Shown here: positions 61,437 through 64,000 of the stretch, piece after piece
Position numbering within the stretch: the stretch's first letter is position 1
How the letters are laid out: the number at the start of each line of letters is the position of its first letter
Assembly (NCBI GenBank): GCA_900095095.1
Contig: FMBT01000378.1
Span: 1-64,000, forward strand
DNA length: 64,000 bases
Direction of reading: 5' to 3'
From: Fragilariopsis cylindrus CCMP1102
Taxonomy: Eukaryota; Bacillariophyta; Bacillariophyceae; Bacillariales; Bacillariaceae
Notes under the pieces: generated by a model
What the model was told of the DNA's origin: nothing
Database searches by the model: none
The model's input: the letters and a program-made list of their open reading frames with translations, nothing else
Translations under genes and position numbers: made by a program

Positions 61437-63142
61437 TTAAAAACTAACCTCACTGGTTCCTTCATAAATTTCAGTAATTCTTGCATCACGGTAATGCCTT
61501 TCGGCAGGCATCTCTGTGACGTATCCCATTCCACTGAAAAACGTAATTGTCGAAGAAGAAGAAGAAGAAGAAGAAGAAGAAGATAGATAGATAGATAGAT
61601 AGATAGATAAATTAAAGATACATAGCAAAGATCCCAGGAGAAGAAGAAGACAATAATGAGTGGGTGACGTTTTCAGGTGTTTATATATTTTGACATGCAT
61701 CCATAGGAACAGAAAAATAGAACAATTCTGCAGATCGTTGTCGTCAACAAAGATATGGAATAATAATTAAGACAAAACAGACGCACCCTAATATTTGAAT
61801 GGCTTGATGGGCACACATCGTGGCACTTTCCGATGCCGCAAGTTTGGCCATGGCAGCTTCTCTCGTATAATTAATTCCGGCATCTTTGAGTTGAGCAGCT
61901 CTCCAGGTCAATAATCGTGCTGAATCTCGTGACACCACCATACGACTAATTTTTTCTTGTATTAATTGAAAATTTGCTATGGGCTTATCAAAGGCTTTTC
62001 GTTCGAGACTGTATTTCACGGCACAATCAATCGAGGCCGATGCAATACCTAAGGCTTGTCCTGCAACACCAATTCGTCCCCCGTCTAATGTTTCCATCGC
62101 AATTTTAAATCCTTCACCTGTCTGACCCAGTAGATGACTACTAGGAATACGGACATTGTCCATAATGACATTCGCTGTCGACGTGGCACGAATACCGAGT
62201 TTATCTTCTTTGGCACCTAAACTATATCCTTCAGAATTCGCTGGCACGATGAAAGCAGAAATTCCTTTGTGTCTATTATTATTATATAATACACCAATAT
62301 TTATAAAAAAAAATATAAAAAAAATCGACGACGACGGAAAAAAATAGAGTCAAAGGATATAGTAGAAATATATGTGTGAGATGAAAAAAATTAAGAAAAT
62401 ATTCGGTAAAGAATAAGAAATATTCAATTCAAGACGACGATGAACGACGAGTGTAATGTGACTGACTACACAGTTACAGTGACGACAGTTGACTACACAG
62501 TACTTACTTGAGACTTTTATCGGTCGTCGCAAACACAATAGCGGCATCGGCTTCATGGGCATTCGTTATCCATGCTTTCGTACCATTCAAAATCCAATCA
62601 CCACTGTCACCATCTAAAATAGCGGTAGTCGTAGCAGCACCTGCATCACTACCATTTCCTGGTTCACTTAAACAAAAACATCCGATATTTTGAATTTTAT
62701 TAGACTTATCTGTAGAGATAGAAGGAAACGCATAGGGTGTAATATATTGTTCATGTTGTGCTGGTGTACCAAAGGTTTGTACGGGAGATAAATACAAAGA
62801 ATTATGAGCACTCATTATCACACCCGTCGACGCACATCCACGTGATATTTCTTCCATAGCAATAGCATACGATAACGCATCCAATCCACTTCCACCTTGT
62901 TCCATAGGTGTATTGATACCCATTAATCCTAATTCCGATAATTGGAGAATAGCTGTCGTCGGAAAACTATGTGTTTGATCCCACTCACGTGCCTTCGGTG
63001 CGAGTTCTTCATCTGCAAATTTACGACACATTTCATATACCATCGTTGTTTCTTCCGATAATTGAGAATGACTGGTAATGGATCTACGTACAATGTTAGT
63101 CGTCGTCGTACGACGGGAGACAAAACGTGATATCATCATCAT
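61437..63142 (-). CDS. mitochondrial acyl-CoA dehydrogenase, three exons found
   Basis: Exons 63142-62508, 62272-61787 and 61533-61437 are joined by introns of 235 bp and 253 bp with GTAAGT/ATAG and GTGCGT/TCAG ends. The product is 405 residues to the in-frame stop. An Arg/Ser/Thr-rich N-terminus ([19 protein letters not shown]) is a typical mitochondrial presequence. Family marks: [15 protein letters not shown] and [14 protein letters not shown] (FAD and substrate contacts), [35 protein letters not shown], and the catalytic IYEGTSE near the end, as in short-chain acyl-CoA dehydrogenases. It oxidises acyl-CoA in beta-oxidation or branched-chain catabolism, passing electrons to ETF. A GTTAGT right after EGTSE suggests a further short terminal exon (normally QRLVIA-like), which I did not find. 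Confidence 0.9.
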
Positions 63143-64000
63143 TATTTATATATTTATTGTTGTAATTTAATGAATGAATGAATGAATTAATTAATTATTG
63201 ATTCGATTCGTCGTCTGCTTCGCTTCTGCTTTTATGTTTCCTTTCTTGTCGTTGTTTATTATTATTTAATTCTTGTCGTCGTAATAAATTGTGTGGAAGT
63301 GCACATTCCGACGAAAACACTTGACTTGACTTGACTTGACTTGACTTGTACAGTACTGTAATTGCTTTTTCGTGCTTTCTTTTCTTTTTCTCTGCTTCTT
63401 CTCTTTGTTCAGATTTTCGTTGCGTTGACACGAGGACTTCATTATTTATTTGCTGTCATGACGCGATTGATTTGATTGATGATGATGCATCCGATTGATT
63501 CATTCTCTTCGATTCCTTCATTCATTCATGATTAAAAAGTACATAACAAAGAGACTACTATAGTACTTATTATATAAACATGCAACAAATAATATATAAT
63601 GGGGTTGAGTGGGAGTTGCTGCTGCTGCTGCTGGTGGTACGTGTCAATGGCACTGATGCTGATATATCTTCATCATCATCATCATCATCATCACAAGATG
63701 GAATGGTTGTTGTTGTGTGTGTGTGGTGTGGTGTTGAAGATCCCTTTTCTGCCTAGGTGTATGGGATCCCAAGGACATATCTATGTCAAACACTAACATA
63801 CCTTATGCAGTGGCATTGGTCAAGCCTTTTGGATTTAAAAAAAAAAAAAAAAAAAAAAAAACACAACAACATCCACCCAGAATCTCAACCTGAGTGAATA
63901 ATAGATATACACTACAATATTACACAGTGCACTCATCCCACTTCAGAAAAGGGGTTCTCACTACACACACACACACAAGCATTGTGCATTGGTTTGAACA
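63143..64000. other. upstream region of the dehydrogenase gene, no gene seen
   Basis: Holds a CTTGA pentamer repeat near 63321-63347, a GTACAGTACTGTA palindrome directly after it, GCTGCT and CATCAT triplet runs (63617-63632, 63670-63691), an A run of 20-25 bases at about 63836-63861, and a CA repeat near 63964-63976. Short ORFs over the triplet runs are not convincing. Confidence 0.4.

Overview
The window looks like nuclear DNA of a diatom. The evidence is: AT-leaning intergenic DNA with the standard genetic code; a few short GT-AG introns (56-253 bp) in otherwise intron-poor genes; proteins rich in runs of Asn, Gln, Asp and Ser; three N-termini with a signal peptide ending in an A|F junction, the mark of diatom and other secondary-plastid presequences; Pro-Ser (PSxx) repeat coding DNA; and Ty1/copia elements of the single-ORF kind common in diatoms. 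I assign no species.

Layout. Positions 1-24,312 are ordinary gene-dense host DNA. In order they hold a putative plastid coiled-coil protein (-), a tail-anchored acidic protein (+), an MFS transporter (-), an LRR protein (+), a parvulin-type prolyl isomerase (-), a BAR-like coiled-coil protein (+), a renalase-like FAD oxidoreductase with one intron (+), a Q/P-rich tail-anchored protein (-), a DUF676-type lipase (+), a low-complexity diatom-type protein (-), a protein whose end resembles half of a methyltransferase (+), a charged unknown (+) and a WD-repeat-like protein (-). Most neighbours are divergent or convergent.

Positions 24,313-31,260 are a complete-looking Ty1/copia element with LTRs that look identical and a 5-bp target duplication. 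From 31.3 to 36.6 kb the host sequence is damaged: a dead gene fragment, a Trp/Tyr-type amino acid permease with several frame slips, and an acidic protein gene with a stop and a frame slip. A spliced membrane-protein gene follows (36.8-37.7 kb).

Positions 38-51 kb are repeat-rich and dominated by a Helitron RepHel gene (HUH nuclease plus PIF1-type helicase, one intron) preceded by a 1.1-kb PSxx-coding minisatellite. Just upstream lies an unknown two-exon gene whose 1.7-kb intron is filled with two kinds of tandem repeat.

Positions 51,876-57,862 are a second copia element on the minus strand, also with LTRs that look identical. It sits next to the decayed third member of a small secreted-protein family whose two intact members follow at 58.2-60.2 kb (both -). 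The window ends with a spliced mitochondrial acyl-CoA dehydrogenase gene (-).

The host genes form no single pathway. The main biological story is the mobile and repetitive middle: two young retroelements, one intact-looking Helitron coding region, gene decay beside them, and long minisatellites inside an intron and beside the RepHel gene.
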